A DNA stretch of 64,000 nucleotides from NCBI RefSeq assembly GCF_014645495.1, contig NZ_BMLV01000005.1, positions 118,521 to 182,520 on the forward strand. Direction: 5' to 3'. A model generated the notes under the pieces. The model did not search any database. It was not told the DNA's origin and worked only from the letters and a program-made list of their open reading frames with translations. Below, piece by piece: positions 8,321 through 16,175 of this stretch; positions within the stretch are counted from its first letter, which is position 1; every line of letters starts with the position of its first letter. A program made the position numbers and the translations under genes. This DNA comes from Cloacibacterium rupense. GTDB lineage: Bacteria; Bacteroidota; Bacteroidia; Flavobacteriales; Weeksellaceae.

Positions 8321-8986
8321 CTAATCCAACTTCGCATGACTTCCTACATAATGCAAGAATTCTTGTCTTGTAATAGGATTGGTTCTAAAAATTCCGCTCA
8401 ATTCTGCTGTAATGGTAGAACTTGCGGTGTCTTTTATCCCTCTGCAATTTACACAAAGGTGTTTTGCATCTATAATACAAGCTACATCTTTCGTTCCGAG
8501 AGCTTCTTTCAAAGCATCTACAATTTGCATCGTCAATCTTTCTTGCACTTGCGGACGTTTTGCATAATAATCCACAATTCTATTGATTTTTGACAAACCA
8601 ATTACTTCTCCATTTGAAATATAAGCAACGTGCGCTTTACCAATAATCGGCAAAAAATGATGTTCGCAGAAAGAATAAACGGTGATGTCTTTTTCAACCA
8701 ACATTTGTCTGTACTTATATTTATTGCTAAAAGTAGATATTCTAGGTTTGTTTTCTGGCAACAAACCCCCAAAAATTTCATTGACATACATTTTAGCAAC
8801 CCTTTTCGGAGAATCTTTTAGAGAATCATCTGTCATATCCATACCCAAAGTATGCATAATGTCTGCAAATTTTTCTTCGATGATTTTTATTTTTTCTTCG
8901 GGAGATTTTTCAAAAGCATCATTTCTCAGTGGAGTATGGTCTTTGCCTGTGAAAACATCGTCGTCGTTATCCATAAAATTGCTCAT
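8321..8986 (-). CDS. folE: GTP cyclohydrolase I
   Basis: A 221-residue GTP cyclohydrolase I, which converts GTP to dihydroneopterin triphosphate, the first step of tetrahydrofolate (and tetrahydrobiopterin) synthesis. The zinc ligands are in SFCEHHFLP (Cys107, His109/110) and in HLCVNCRG. RPQVQERLT is the usual signature after the first ligand block, and S-S-T-I-T-A-E-L-S-G-I-F-R closes the core. The N-terminal ~30 residues are an acidic extension normal for Bacteroidota. It is divergently arranged with acpP. Confidence 0.97.
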   Translation of the reverse strand: MSNFMDNDDDVFTGKDHTPLRNDAFEKSPEEKIKIIEEKFADIMHTLGMDMTDDSLKDSPKRVAKMYVNEIFGGLLPENKPRISTFSNKYKYRQMLVEKDITVYSFCEHHFLPIIGKAHVAYISNGEVIGLSKINRIVDYYAKRPQVQERLTMQIVDALKEALGTKDVACIIDAKHLCVNCRGIKDTASSTITAELSGIFRTNPITRQEFLHYVGSHAKLD

Positions 8987-9004
8987 AGTTCAAAAAATAA
9001 AGTA

Positions 9005-9012
9005 CAAAAATA
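9005..9012 (-). promoter_or_regulatory. -7 element for folE
   Basis: Leftward TATTTTTG matches TAnnTTTG, about 19 nt before the folE start codon. Confidence 0.55.
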
Positions 9013-9092
9013 CTGAAATATTTTATAATACTTTAATTGTTTGATAATGAGAGAATTTATTTTAAAAACATTTTAATTTTAAGAAAAAAAAG

Positions 9093-9121
9093 TTTGATTG
9101 GCACGAAATTTTATATATTTG
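9093..9121 (+). promoter_or_regulatory. acpP operon promoter
   Basis: TTTG at the -33 position, a 17-nt spacer and TATATTTG at the -7 position match the Bacteroidota sigma-A consensus very well, about 35 nt before the acpP start. The spacer contains TTGGCACG, also seen upstream of the gene starting at 3241. Confidence 0.8.
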
Positions 9122-9155
9122 CACTTGAATTAACAAAATTTTAAAACAAATTGCT

Positions 9156-9395
9156 ATGTCAGACATTACATCAAGAGTAAAAGCTATCATCGCTGATAAG
9201 CTAGACGTGGAAGAAACAGAAGTAACTCCTGAAGCAAGCTTCACTAATGATTTAGGTGCAGATTCTTTAGATACTGTAGAGCTAATCATGGAATTCGAAA
9301 AAGAATTTAACATTCAAATTCCTGATGATCAAGCAGAAAAAATTACTACTGTAGGTCACGCTATTGCTTACATTGAAGAAGTTATCAAACAATAA
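9156..9395 (+). CDS. acpP: Acyl carrier protein
   Basis: A 79-residue acyl carrier protein that holds growing acyl chains during fatty acid synthesis. The phosphopantetheine site is Ser37 in [13 protein letters not shown]. The protein is acidic, mostly helical and of standard length. It is the first gene of the operon acpP-fabF-rnc-(IPExxxVDY)-pyk, with a strong promoter directly upstream, as expected for one of the most abundant cytosolic proteins. Confidence 0.98.
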   Translation: MSDITSRVKAIIADKLDVEETEVTPEASFTNDLGADSLDTVELIMEFEKEFNIQIPDDQAEKITTVGHAIAYIEEVIKQ

Positions 9396-9425
9396 TTTTT
9401 TTTAATAAAAAGAAAATTAAAATCT

Positions 9426-10673
9426 ATGGAATTGAAGAGAGTTGTAGTTACAGGATTTGGTGCTATTACACCTATTGGGAATAATGCTCAAGAATATTGG
9501 GAAAACCTAGTAAAAGGAGTGAGTGGTGCTGCTCCTATTACTCTCTTCGATTCTACTAACTTCAAGACAAAATTTGCTTGTGAAGTAAAAAACTTCAATC
9601 CTTTGGATCATTTTGAGAAAAAGGAAGCAAAAAAAATGGACCGAAATACTCAACTCGGTGTTGTGGCAGCTAGAGAAGCTGTTTCACATTCTAGAATCAT
9701 TGAAGATCAAGTAGACAAAAACAGAGTAGGTGTAATCTGGGGCTCGGGAATTGGTGGTTTAGAAACTTTCGAAACCGAAGTTCTAGGCTGGGCTAATTCT
9801 AACAACATCCCAAGATTTAATCCTTTCTTTATCCCAAAAATGATTGCCGATATTACTCCTGGTCAAATTTCAATGGAGTATGGTTTTCATGGACCTAACT
9901 ACGCTACAGTTTCAGCTTGTGCATCTTCTGCAAATGCGCTTATAGATGCTAAAATGCTTTTACAACTTGGCAAAGCTGATATTATCGTATGTGGAGGTTC
10001 TGAAGCTGCAGTTACTGCATCTGGAATGGGAGGTTTCAATGCACTGATGGCACTTTCTACAAGAAATAATGACTATAAAACTGCCTCTAGACCTTTTGAT
10101 AAAGACCGAGATGGATTTGTATTAGGCGAAGGAGCAGGATGTATTATCCTTGAAGAATATGAACACGCTGTAAAACGCGGTGCTACCATCTACGCAGAAT
10201 TATCTGGTGGAGGCCTTAGTGCAGATGCATATCATATGACAGCACCACATCCTGAAGGATTGGGCGCTTATTTAGTAATGAAAAATTGTTTAGATGACGC
10301 TGGATTAACGCCTGATGAAATAGACCACATCAATATGCATGGTACATCTACTCCATTAGGTGACATTGCAGAGTCTAATGCAATTGCTAAATTACTAGGA
10401 GAGCATGCTTATGATATCCAAATAAATTCTACAAAATCTATGACTGGGCACTTGCTAGGTGCAGCCGGAGTGATAGAAGCAATAGCAGCGATAGGAACTA
10501 TCATACATGGTATTGTTCCGCCAACAATTAATCATTTTACTGATGACGAAAATATTGATAGTAGATTAGATTTTACCTTCAATCATGCTGTGGAAAAAGA
10601 TGTAAAAGTAGCCATGAGTAATACTTTTGGTTTTGGCGGTCATAATGCCTGCGTACTTTTCAAGAAATTATAA
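9426..10673 (+). CDS. fabF: 3-oxoacyl-ACP synthase II
   Basis: A 415-residue KAS II that condenses malonyl-ACP with acyl-ACP in chain elongation. The Cys-His-His catalytic triad is visible: Cys165 in VSACASSANAL, the first His in MHGTSTPLGD and the second in TGHLLGAAG. GFGGHN near the C-terminus is also conserved. It follows acpP by 30 nt. Its stop codon overlaps the rnc start by one base (TAATG), so translation is probably coupled. Confidence 0.98.
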   Translation: MELKRVVVTGFGAITPIGNNAQEYWENLVKGVSGAAPITLFDSTNFKTKFACEVKNFNPLDHFEKKEAKKMDRNTQLGVVAAREAVSHSRIIEDQVDKNRVGVIWGSGIGGLETFETEVLGWANSNNIPRFNPFFIPKMIADITPGQISMEYGFHGPNYATVSACASSANALIDAKMLLQLGKADIIVCGGSEAAVTASGMGGFNALMALSTRNNDYKTASRPFDKDRDGFVLGEGAGCIILEEYEHAVKRGATIYAELSGGGLSADAYHMTAPHPEGLGAYLVMKNCLDDAGLTPDEIDHINMHGTSTPLGDIAESNAIAKLLGEHAYDIQINSTKSMTGHLLGAAGVIEAIAAIGTIIHGIVPPTINHFTDDENIDSRLDFTFNHAVEKDVKVAMSNTFGFGGHNACVLFKKL

Positions 10674-11437
10674 TGGGCCTCAAAAATTCATTACAAAAAT
10701 TTCTACTCAAAAAAACTTTCAGAAAAAAAACAGAAAAGGAACTTCTTTTGTCTACAAAAATCAGTAAAATTATTGGCCGAAAGGTTGATAATATTGACTT
10801 CTACAAAGAAGCTTTTTCTCTAAAAACACCAAATAAGGTTCTAAATGCCAAAAACTACGAACGACTAGAGTTTTTGGGAGATTCTGTTTTGGGAAGCGTT
10901 ATCTCATCTTATCTTTATAAGACCTATCCTGAAGAGAATGAAGGTTTTCTTACTCAAATGAAATCTAAAATAGTAAACAGAAAAAACCTAAATCTTCTTG
11001 GTGAGAAACTAAAGCTTACAGATTTTATCCAAAATGGAAGTCATGGAAGTTTAGGAGAAAACATCAATGGAAATCTCTTTGAAGCATTCGTAGGAGCTAT
11101 TTATTTAGATTTCAATTATGATATTTGCCAAGAAATCATTTTAGACAGATTATTTTCTGAAAAAGAGATAGAAAGATTAGAACACAAAATTGTAAGCTAT
11201 AAAGGCTTATTACTAGAGTGGAGTCAGAAAAAGAAGGTATCTATAAGATATGAAACTAGTGAAGAACCGCTTCCTAACAAAAATTTCATCTTTAAGACCT
11301 GCGTATATCTTAATGAGAATAAAATAGCAAGTGCCACAGAATCTTCTAAGAAAAAAGCCGAAGAAAAAGCCGCACAAAGAGCATTTTACTCTCTGAATAA
11401 AAAAGAAAACATCATTGAGCAAAAAAATATTACTTGA
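10673..11437 (+). CDS. rnc: Ribonuclease III
   Basis: A 254-residue endoribonuclease that cleaves double-stranded RNA in rRNA and mRNA processing. The RNase III signature ERLEFLGDSVLG lies at about residues 63-74, with the second metal-binding region at NLFEAFVGAIYLD. The C-terminal 70 residues are a double-stranded RNA binding domain ending in KKKAEEKAAQRAF. A basic N-terminal tail of about 25 residues is usual in this phylum. The start codon overlaps the fabF stop, and the 3' end overlaps the next gene by 23 nt. Confidence 0.97.
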   Translation: MGLKNSLQKFLLKKTFRKKTEKELLLSTKISKIIGRKVDNIDFYKEAFSLKTPNKVLNAKNYERLEFLGDSVLGSVISSYLYKTYPEENEGFLTQMKSKIVNRKNLNLLGEKLKLTDFIQNGSHGSLGENINGNLFEAFVGAIYLDFNYDICQEIILDRLFSEKEIERLEHKIVSYKGLLLEWSQKKKVSIRYETSEEPLPNKNFIFKTCVYLNENKIASATESSKKKAEEKAAQRAFYSLNKKENIIEQKNIT

Positions 11438-11867
11438 ATTAGAAGATGATGAACCCATCAACATCGGATTTATAAGACAAGCTAAAAGATTGCCTGATTA
11501 TGAAATTTTTTTTGAAATTAATAAAATTAATTCATTGAATTTTTGTAGAATAGAGGATTTGAAATATAAAAAATTCAGTTTTTCAAAATTTGAAGCTTAC
11601 CATTTAGAAACTAAAACTTGCTATCAAATTATTGCGAATAAATCTACACCAAAGAGAAAAAAAACGAGCAATGAATTGTTTTCTCAGGCCGAAGAAATAA
11701 AATTTCTAATGCCTAAAAACAGAGATGTAGACTTTATTATATATGCAAAGGATAGTTTTGCAGATTTTTCACTAATTTTGCTGCCTGAAAATATTTTGTT
11801 TCAAATTCAAGATTTTTCATTACATCCAAAAACAGAACTGTACAAGTTATTACAATATTATGAATAA
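11415..11867 (+). CDS. IPExxxVDY family protein
   Basis: A 150-residue protein of a Bacteroidota-specific family named after the motif IPExxxVDY; here the motif is degenerate (LMPKNRDVDFIIY). Placement between rnc and pyk is typical for the family, and its function is unknown. The start is probably TTG, giving MSKKILLELEDDEP, because no in-frame ATG occurs before the conserved part. It overlaps rnc by 23 nt and pyk by 8 nt, so it is almost certainly translated from the same mRNA. No signal peptide or membrane segment is visible. Confidence 0.85.
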   Translation: MSKKILLELEDDEPINIGFIRQAKRLPDYEIFFEINKINSLNFCRIEDLKYKKFSFSKFEAYHLETKTCYQIIANKSTPKRKKTSNELFSQAEEIKFLMPKNRDVDFIIYAKDSFADFSLILLPENILFQIQDFSLHPKTELYKLLQYYE

Positions 11868-13302
11868 AAGATCAAAAAAGACAAAGATTATAGCTACATT
11901 AGGTCCTGCAACCTCTTCTAAAGAGGTAATGCTAGAATTAGTGAAAGCTGGTGCTGATGTATTCAGAATAAACTTTTCTCACGCTGATTATGAATTGGTG
12001 AAAAGAAATGTAGATATCATCCGAGAGATCAATCAAGAATATGGTTTTAATACCTCAATCCTTGGTGACTTACAAGGCCCTAAACTGAGAGTAGGTGTTG
12101 TAAAAGACGGTTCTTATCTTAACCCAGGAGATGTACTTACATTTACCAATGAACAATGTGAAGGAGATTCTACAAAAGTTTATATGACTTATGAAAGATT
12201 TCCTCAGGATGTAAAAGTTGGCGAAAAAATATTAATTGATGACGGAAAACTCGTTTTAGAAGTCATCGAAACCAACGATAAAGACACCGTAAAAGCTAAA
12301 ACAATCCAAGGCGGACCTCTTAGTTCTAAAAAAGGAGTGAATCTACCAAATACCAATGTATCTCTTCCTGCACTTACAGAAAAAGATATAGAAGATGCTA
12401 AATTTATGCTTGACAATGATTTTGATTGGATTGCCCTTTCTTTTGTTCGTCATGCACAAGATATCATTGATTTAAAAGAATTAATCAAAAATCACTCTAA
12501 ATCTGAATTCAGAACACCAATCATCGCCAAAATTGAAAAACCTGAAGGGGTAAAAAATATTGACGAAATAATGATGGAGTGTGATGGAATAATGGTAGCA
12601 CGTGGTGACCTAGGTGTAGAAGTACCTATGGAAGAAGTACCTGTTATCCAAAAAAGATTGGTAGATAAAGCTAGATATTATTCTAAGCCTGTAATCATCG
12701 CTACTCAAATGATGGAAACGATGATTAATAGCCTTACTCCTTCAAGAGCCGAGGTAAACGACGTAGCAAACAATGTTTTAGACGGAGCTGATGCAGTAAT
12801 GCTTTCTGGTGAAACTTCTGTAGGTAAATATCCTGTAGATGTAATCAAGAATATGACGAAAATTATCAAAAACATAGAATCTACATCTCTTTACGAAAAG
12901 AAAAATGACATCATCGAAAAAATTACTTGTGTAGATGACCGTTTCGTAACAGATATGATTTGTCTAAATGCAGTAAAAATTGCTGAAACAACTGGTGCAG
13001 AAGCAATTATTACATTAACTTACTCAGGTTATACTGCTTTTCAGATTTCGGCACACAGACCTCATGCTAGAATTATAGTTTATACTTCTAATCCTAGAGT
13101 TCTTACGATGCTAAATCTTCTTTGGGGTGTAAAAGCATTTTATTATGACATGAATAAATCTACTGATGAAACCGTTATCCAAGTAAATATGCTTACACAT
13201 AATTACGGATACGTAGAAAAAGGTGATTTCGTAGTCAACTTAAATGCAATGCCAGTCTACGAAGGTGGAAAAACAAATACACTAAGGTTAAGTACCATAT
13301 AA
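11860..13302 (+). CDS. pyk: Pyruvate kinase
   Basis: A 480-residue pyruvate kinase, which transfers phosphate from phosphoenolpyruvate to ADP in the last step of glycolysis. Visible signatures: TKIIATLGPATSS at the N-terminus, the active site IIAKIEKPEGVKN (catalytic Lys), the metal-binding GIMVARGDLGVEVP, and the effector/catalytic segment ATQMMETMINSLTPSRAEV followed by NVLDGADAVMLSGETS. Length is standard. Last gene of the operon, followed by a strong terminator shared with the convergent gene. Confidence 0.98.
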   Translation: MNKRSKKTKIIATLGPATSSKEVMLELVKAGADVFRINFSHADYELVKRNVDIIREINQEYGFNTSILGDLQGPKLRVGVVKDGSYLNPGDVLTFTNEQCEGDSTKVYMTYERFPQDVKVGEKILIDDGKLVLEVIETNDKDTVKAKTIQGGPLSSKKGVNLPNTNVSLPALTEKDIEDAKFMLDNDFDWIALSFVRHAQDIIDLKELIKNHSKSEFRTPIIAKIEKPEGVKNIDEIMMECDGIMVARGDLGVEVPMEEVPVIQKRLVDKARYYSKPVIIATQMMETMINSLTPSRAEVNDVANNVLDGADAVMLSGETSVGKYPVDVIKNMTKIIKNIESTSLYEKKNDIIEKITCVDDRFVTDMICLNAVKIAETTGAEAIITLTYSGYTAFQISAHRPHARIIVYTSNPRVLTMLNLLWGVKAFYYDMNKSTDETVIQVNMLTHNYGYVEKGDFVVNLNAMPVYEGGKTNTLRLSTI

Positions 13303-13307
13303 AACTA

Positions 13308-13336
13308 AAAGCGCTCATTCTTTTTGAGCGCTTTTT
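13308..13336. terminator. Bidirectional terminator between pyk and the aldehyde dehydrogenase gene
   Basis: A 10-bp perfect stem AAAGCGCTCA/TGAGCGCTTT with a 7-nt loop and T runs on both sides, between convergent genes. Confidence 0.9.
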
Positions 13337-14632
13337 TTATAGATTCCCCATAATGGTTTTCTTAAAAGTAAATTCTTGGAGTGCATACAAAGAAAGTTCT
13401 ATTCCGTAACCAGAATTTTTAGTTCCACCGAAAGGAAATCTAACATCTGATTTGGTAATTTGATTGATAGAAACCGTGCCAGATTCTAAATTTTCAGCAA
13501 AAAATAGTGCTTTTTCTTTGTCACTTGTCCAAACAGAATTTCCTAAGCCAAACATCGTGTTATTAGCAATTGCAAGCAATTCTTCATCAGATTTCCCAGA
13601 AAAAACCATTGCTAAAGGCCCAAAAAGTTCCTCATCATTTATCGGGTTTTCTACATTCATTTTTAAAATTCCTGGTCTGAAACCAGCTTTTGAAATTCTT
13701 TCTAATGGCAAAATATATTCAGCTCCGTTTTCTAAAGCAGTTTTATATTGTTGTTCTAAATCATCTGCCAAATCTTCTCTTGCCATTTCCGAAAAATTGG
13801 TTTTAGCATCATTCGGATTGCCAACTTCATATTTTTTAAAATTTTTGAGCAAAAGAAATAAGAAACTATCAAATACTTTTTCGTGAATGATAAATCTTTT
13901 TGAAGCGATACAAGTTTGTCCGCAATTTTGAAGCCTTCCAAGAGCGGCACTTTCTGCTGCTTTTACCAAATTGGCATCTTCACAAACAATAAAAGCATCA
14001 CTCCCGCCTAATTCTAAGACACATTTTTTTAAATTTTTGCCCGCTGTTTCCGCAATTTTTCTACCAGCAGCTTCACTTCCTGTAAGCGAAACTCCTTTTA
14101 TAATAGGATTGGCAATCATTTCTTCAACCTCTGAATGAGAAATTTCAAAATGCAAGAAAACACCTTCAGGAAAACCTGCTTCCTCGAAAATTTCTTGTAA
14201 AGTATCTCCACTTTTTAAGCAGATTGAGGCGTGTTTTAAAATGACAGTATTCCCAGCAAGAATGGTAGGAACTGCAAATCTAATGGCTTGCCAAAAAGGA
14301 AAATTCCAAGGCATAACACCTAAAATAGTTCCTAATGGTTCGTGATGTACTTCGGAGATTTGGAATTCTGTTTTTATTTTTTCTGGTTTTAAAACATTTT
14401 CTGCATTGGCATAAAAATCACAAAGTGTGGCACATTTCTCTATTTCTGCAATAGATTGAGAAATAGGCTTCTTCATTTCTTGTGTAATAATTTCACCAAA
14501 TTCTTGCTTTCTAGCTCTTAAAATTTCTGATAGTTTAGCAAAATATTTTTGTCTTTCTTCAAACGGAATATTTTTCCATTTTTTGAAGGATTGTTGAGAT
14601 TGTTGTAATTTATTTTGAATGTTTAGGGCCAT
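13337..14632 (-). CDS. NAD(P)-dependent aldehyde dehydrogenase, succinate-semialdehyde type
   Basis: A 431-residue aldehyde dehydrogenase. GVMPWNFPFWQAIRFAVP forms the cofactor-binding region, VLELGGSDAFIV has the general-base Glu, and LQNCGQTCIASKRFI has the nucleophilic Cys. The pattern, including a rather short N-terminus, is closest to succinate-semialdehyde dehydrogenases (GabD/YneI-like), but substrate cannot be settled from sequence. I chose the ATG that gives MALNIQNKLQQSQQSFKKW; the longest frame adds 13 less plausible residues and would overlap the gene upstream. The gene upstream in the same direction ends 29 nt before. Confidence 0.9.
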   Translation of the reverse strand: MALNIQNKLQQSQQSFKKWKNIPFEERQKYFAKLSEILRARKQEFGEIITQEMKKPISQSIAEIEKCATLCDFYANAENVLKPEKIKTEFQISEVHHEPLGTILGVMPWNFPFWQAIRFAVPTILAGNTVILKHASICLKSGDTLQEIFEEAGFPEGVFLHFEISHSEVEEMIANPIIKGVSLTGSEAAGRKIAETAGKNLKKCVLELGGSDAFIVCEDANLVKAAESAALGRLQNCGQTCIASKRFIIHEKVFDSFLFLLLKNFKKYEVGNPNDAKTNFSEMAREDLADDLEQQYKTALENGAEYILPLERISKAGFRPGILKMNVENPINDEELFGPLAMVFSGKSDEELLAIANNTMFGLGNSVWTSDKEKALFFAENLESGTVSINQITKSDVRFPFGGTKNSGYGIELSLYALQEFTFKKTIMGNL

Positions 14633-14661
14633 ATTTTTTTTAAATATTAAATTGTGAAAAT

Positions 14662-15063
14662 CTAGCTCCACATCATATTAATTTTTACGTGATTATCTTT
14701 TATATAAACTTTACCTCCCATCGAATTTTCATAACCACGAACTTCAAAAATCCTAGTATTTTTAATTATTTTCGACTGCTTTTGTTGCAAACCTTTACTT
14801 TTTAAAATCCAAATATCAATTTCGTTTTTGAGAGCATCAAATTCAACAGTAAATTCTCTTGTAAAAATAGAACCTTCTTTTTTATATTCAAAATTTGTAG
14901 CATCTTTTGGCAAATCAGAAAGTCCACCCCAAGATTGAACGGTAATTATTACTTCGGCTCTGTCCCAAGGAAGTACATAATCAGAAATATAATAGGTGAA
15001 AAATCCTATTATAAAAATTGAAAAAATGACAAATATTGATAAAAATATTTTTAAAAACTTCAT
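14662..15063 (-). CDS. Hypothetical membrane-anchored protein, 133 aa
   Basis: Unrecognised family. From the chosen ATG, residues 1-30 are a single hydrophobic anchor (KFLKIFLSIFVIFSIFIIGF), followed by an exported domain of about 100 residues containing V-L-P-W-D-R-A-E-V and ending in MMWS. The longest open frame begins 48 codons earlier, but that extension is read through a palindromic intergenic repeat and is not protein-like. It precedes the aldehyde dehydrogenase by 29 nt and may share its transcript. Confidence 0.6.
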   Translation of the reverse strand: MKFLKIFLSIFVIFSIFIIGFFTYYISDYVLPWDRAEVIITVQSWGGLSDLPKDATNFEYKKEGSIFTREFTVEFDALKNEIDIWILKSKGLQQKQSKIIKNTRIFEVRGYENSMGGKVYIKDNHVKINMMWS

Positions 15064-15138
15064 TATTTTATAGTTATTAGATGATTTCAAATATAATTCT
15101 TTTAGAGAAAAGTCGAAAATAAAACTGAACCCAATTTC

Positions 15139-15222
15139 TAGCCCTGATTGCAGTGGAAATCCTTTTTTGGTGACTGAGCTTGCCGAAGTTACCAAAAAAG
15201 ATTGCAACGAAAAGCAGGACTG
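15139..15222. repeat. Palindromic intergenic repeat element
   Basis: GC-richer than its surroundings. A 14-bp arm (15162-15175, CTTTTTTGGTGACT) pairs with 15187-15200 (one G-T wobble), and the outer parts carry related strings (GATTGCAGTGGAAA before, GATTGCAACGAAAAGC after). I recall similar dispersed elements in other Flavobacteria, but that is memory, not a search. It lies between hutG and the next gene and could also end hutIG transcription. Confidence 0.65.
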
Positions 15223-15252
15223 AAAGTGAAAAATAGCTGAAATGTGTTGCTT

Positions 15253-16173
15253 CTAAATCATAAACCATTCATTCACCAAACTGGCAGCAAATCTGGCGGT
15301 TTTTTCGGCAATGTCAAACTCTGGATTTACTTCTGCAATATCAAGGGCAATCAGTTTTTCTGACTTTAAAATATGGCGATAAAAATGCAAAAAAGTAGCG
15401 TCTGCAAAGATGCCGTTGTATGCCGTAGCAGAAACTCCAGGCGCAATTGCAGCGTTGAAAACATCCATACAAATGGTGAGGTACAATTGATCAACCGAAA
15501 AAATTAGTTCATCTATCTTTTGATAAATTTTAGGGAGATTTTCGTAGAAAATTTCGTCTGCGAGAATGTATCTCATGCCGAATTGATGAGCGGTATCAAA
15601 CAATTTGAGCGTATTAGAATTTCTTTGAATTCCGATATGGAGAGAGTGAATTTCTCCATCTTGTGCAATTTGCCAAAAACCTGTTCCAGAGCTCGCTCCT
15701 ACTCCATTTTCGGGTTCACGATTGTCAAAATGCGCATCTATATTGATGATGCCAATTTTTTGATTGGGAAATGCTTTTTTGACGCCTGAATAATGCGCAA
15801 AAGTGAGTTCGTGGCCACCACCAAGAACGATGGATTTTGCGTTTTTTTGTAGAATTTTAGAAACTTTATCAGAAAGATTTTCTTGAGCTTTTTCTAAATT
15901 TTGGTCTTCGCAAGTCACATTTCCAAAATCTAATAATTTAAAATCTGGAGAAACTACAGGAAAATTGCTCATATTTCTTCGGATAATATCTGGTGCTTTA
16001 GCTGCACCTACTCTTCCTTTGTTTCTTCTAACACCTTCATCTACAGAAAAACCGTGTAAAACGAAATTATTCGGTGAAATATTTTCATAGTTCTCCGAAA
16101 TTTCTACTCGTTGAAAAATTCTGTGATGAAGCGGTGAATCTCCATCGTTTCTGCCTTGCCAAATGTTGTCCAT
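15253..16173 (-). CDS. hutG: Formimidoylglutamase (arginase superfamily)
   Basis: A 306-residue ureohydrolase that would split N-formimino-glutamate to glutamate and formamide, the last step of histidine degradation. Manganese-binding motifs are GGGHE and NIDAHFDNR, with SGTGFWQI as a substrate loop. In the third metal motif the usual D-x-D reads C-M-D (TICMDVFNAAIAPGVSA), so one expected ligand is Cys. It follows hutI by 2 nt, so the two form an operon. hutH and hutU are not in this window. Confidence 0.93.
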   Translation of the reverse strand: MDNIWQGRNDGDSPLHHRIFQRVEISENYENISPNNFVLHGFSVDEGVRRNKGRVGAAKAPDIIRRNMSNFPVVSPDFKLLDFGNVTCEDQNLEKAQENLSDKVSKILQKNAKSIVLGGGHELTFAHYSGVKKAFPNQKIGIINIDAHFDNREPENGVGASSGTGFWQIAQDGEIHSLHIGIQRNSNTLKLFDTAHQFGMRYILADEIFYENLPKIYQKIDELIFSVDQLYLTICMDVFNAAIAPGVSATAYNGIFADATFLHFYRHILKSEKLIALDIAEVNPEFDIAEKTARFAASLVNEWFMI

Positions 16174-16175
16174 TT

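Noticed and set aside
14671..15207. Longer N-termini for the aldehyde dehydrogenase and the 133-residue protein
   Set aside because: The extensions read through intergenic or repeat sequence and lack family similarity; internal ATG codons give normal starts.
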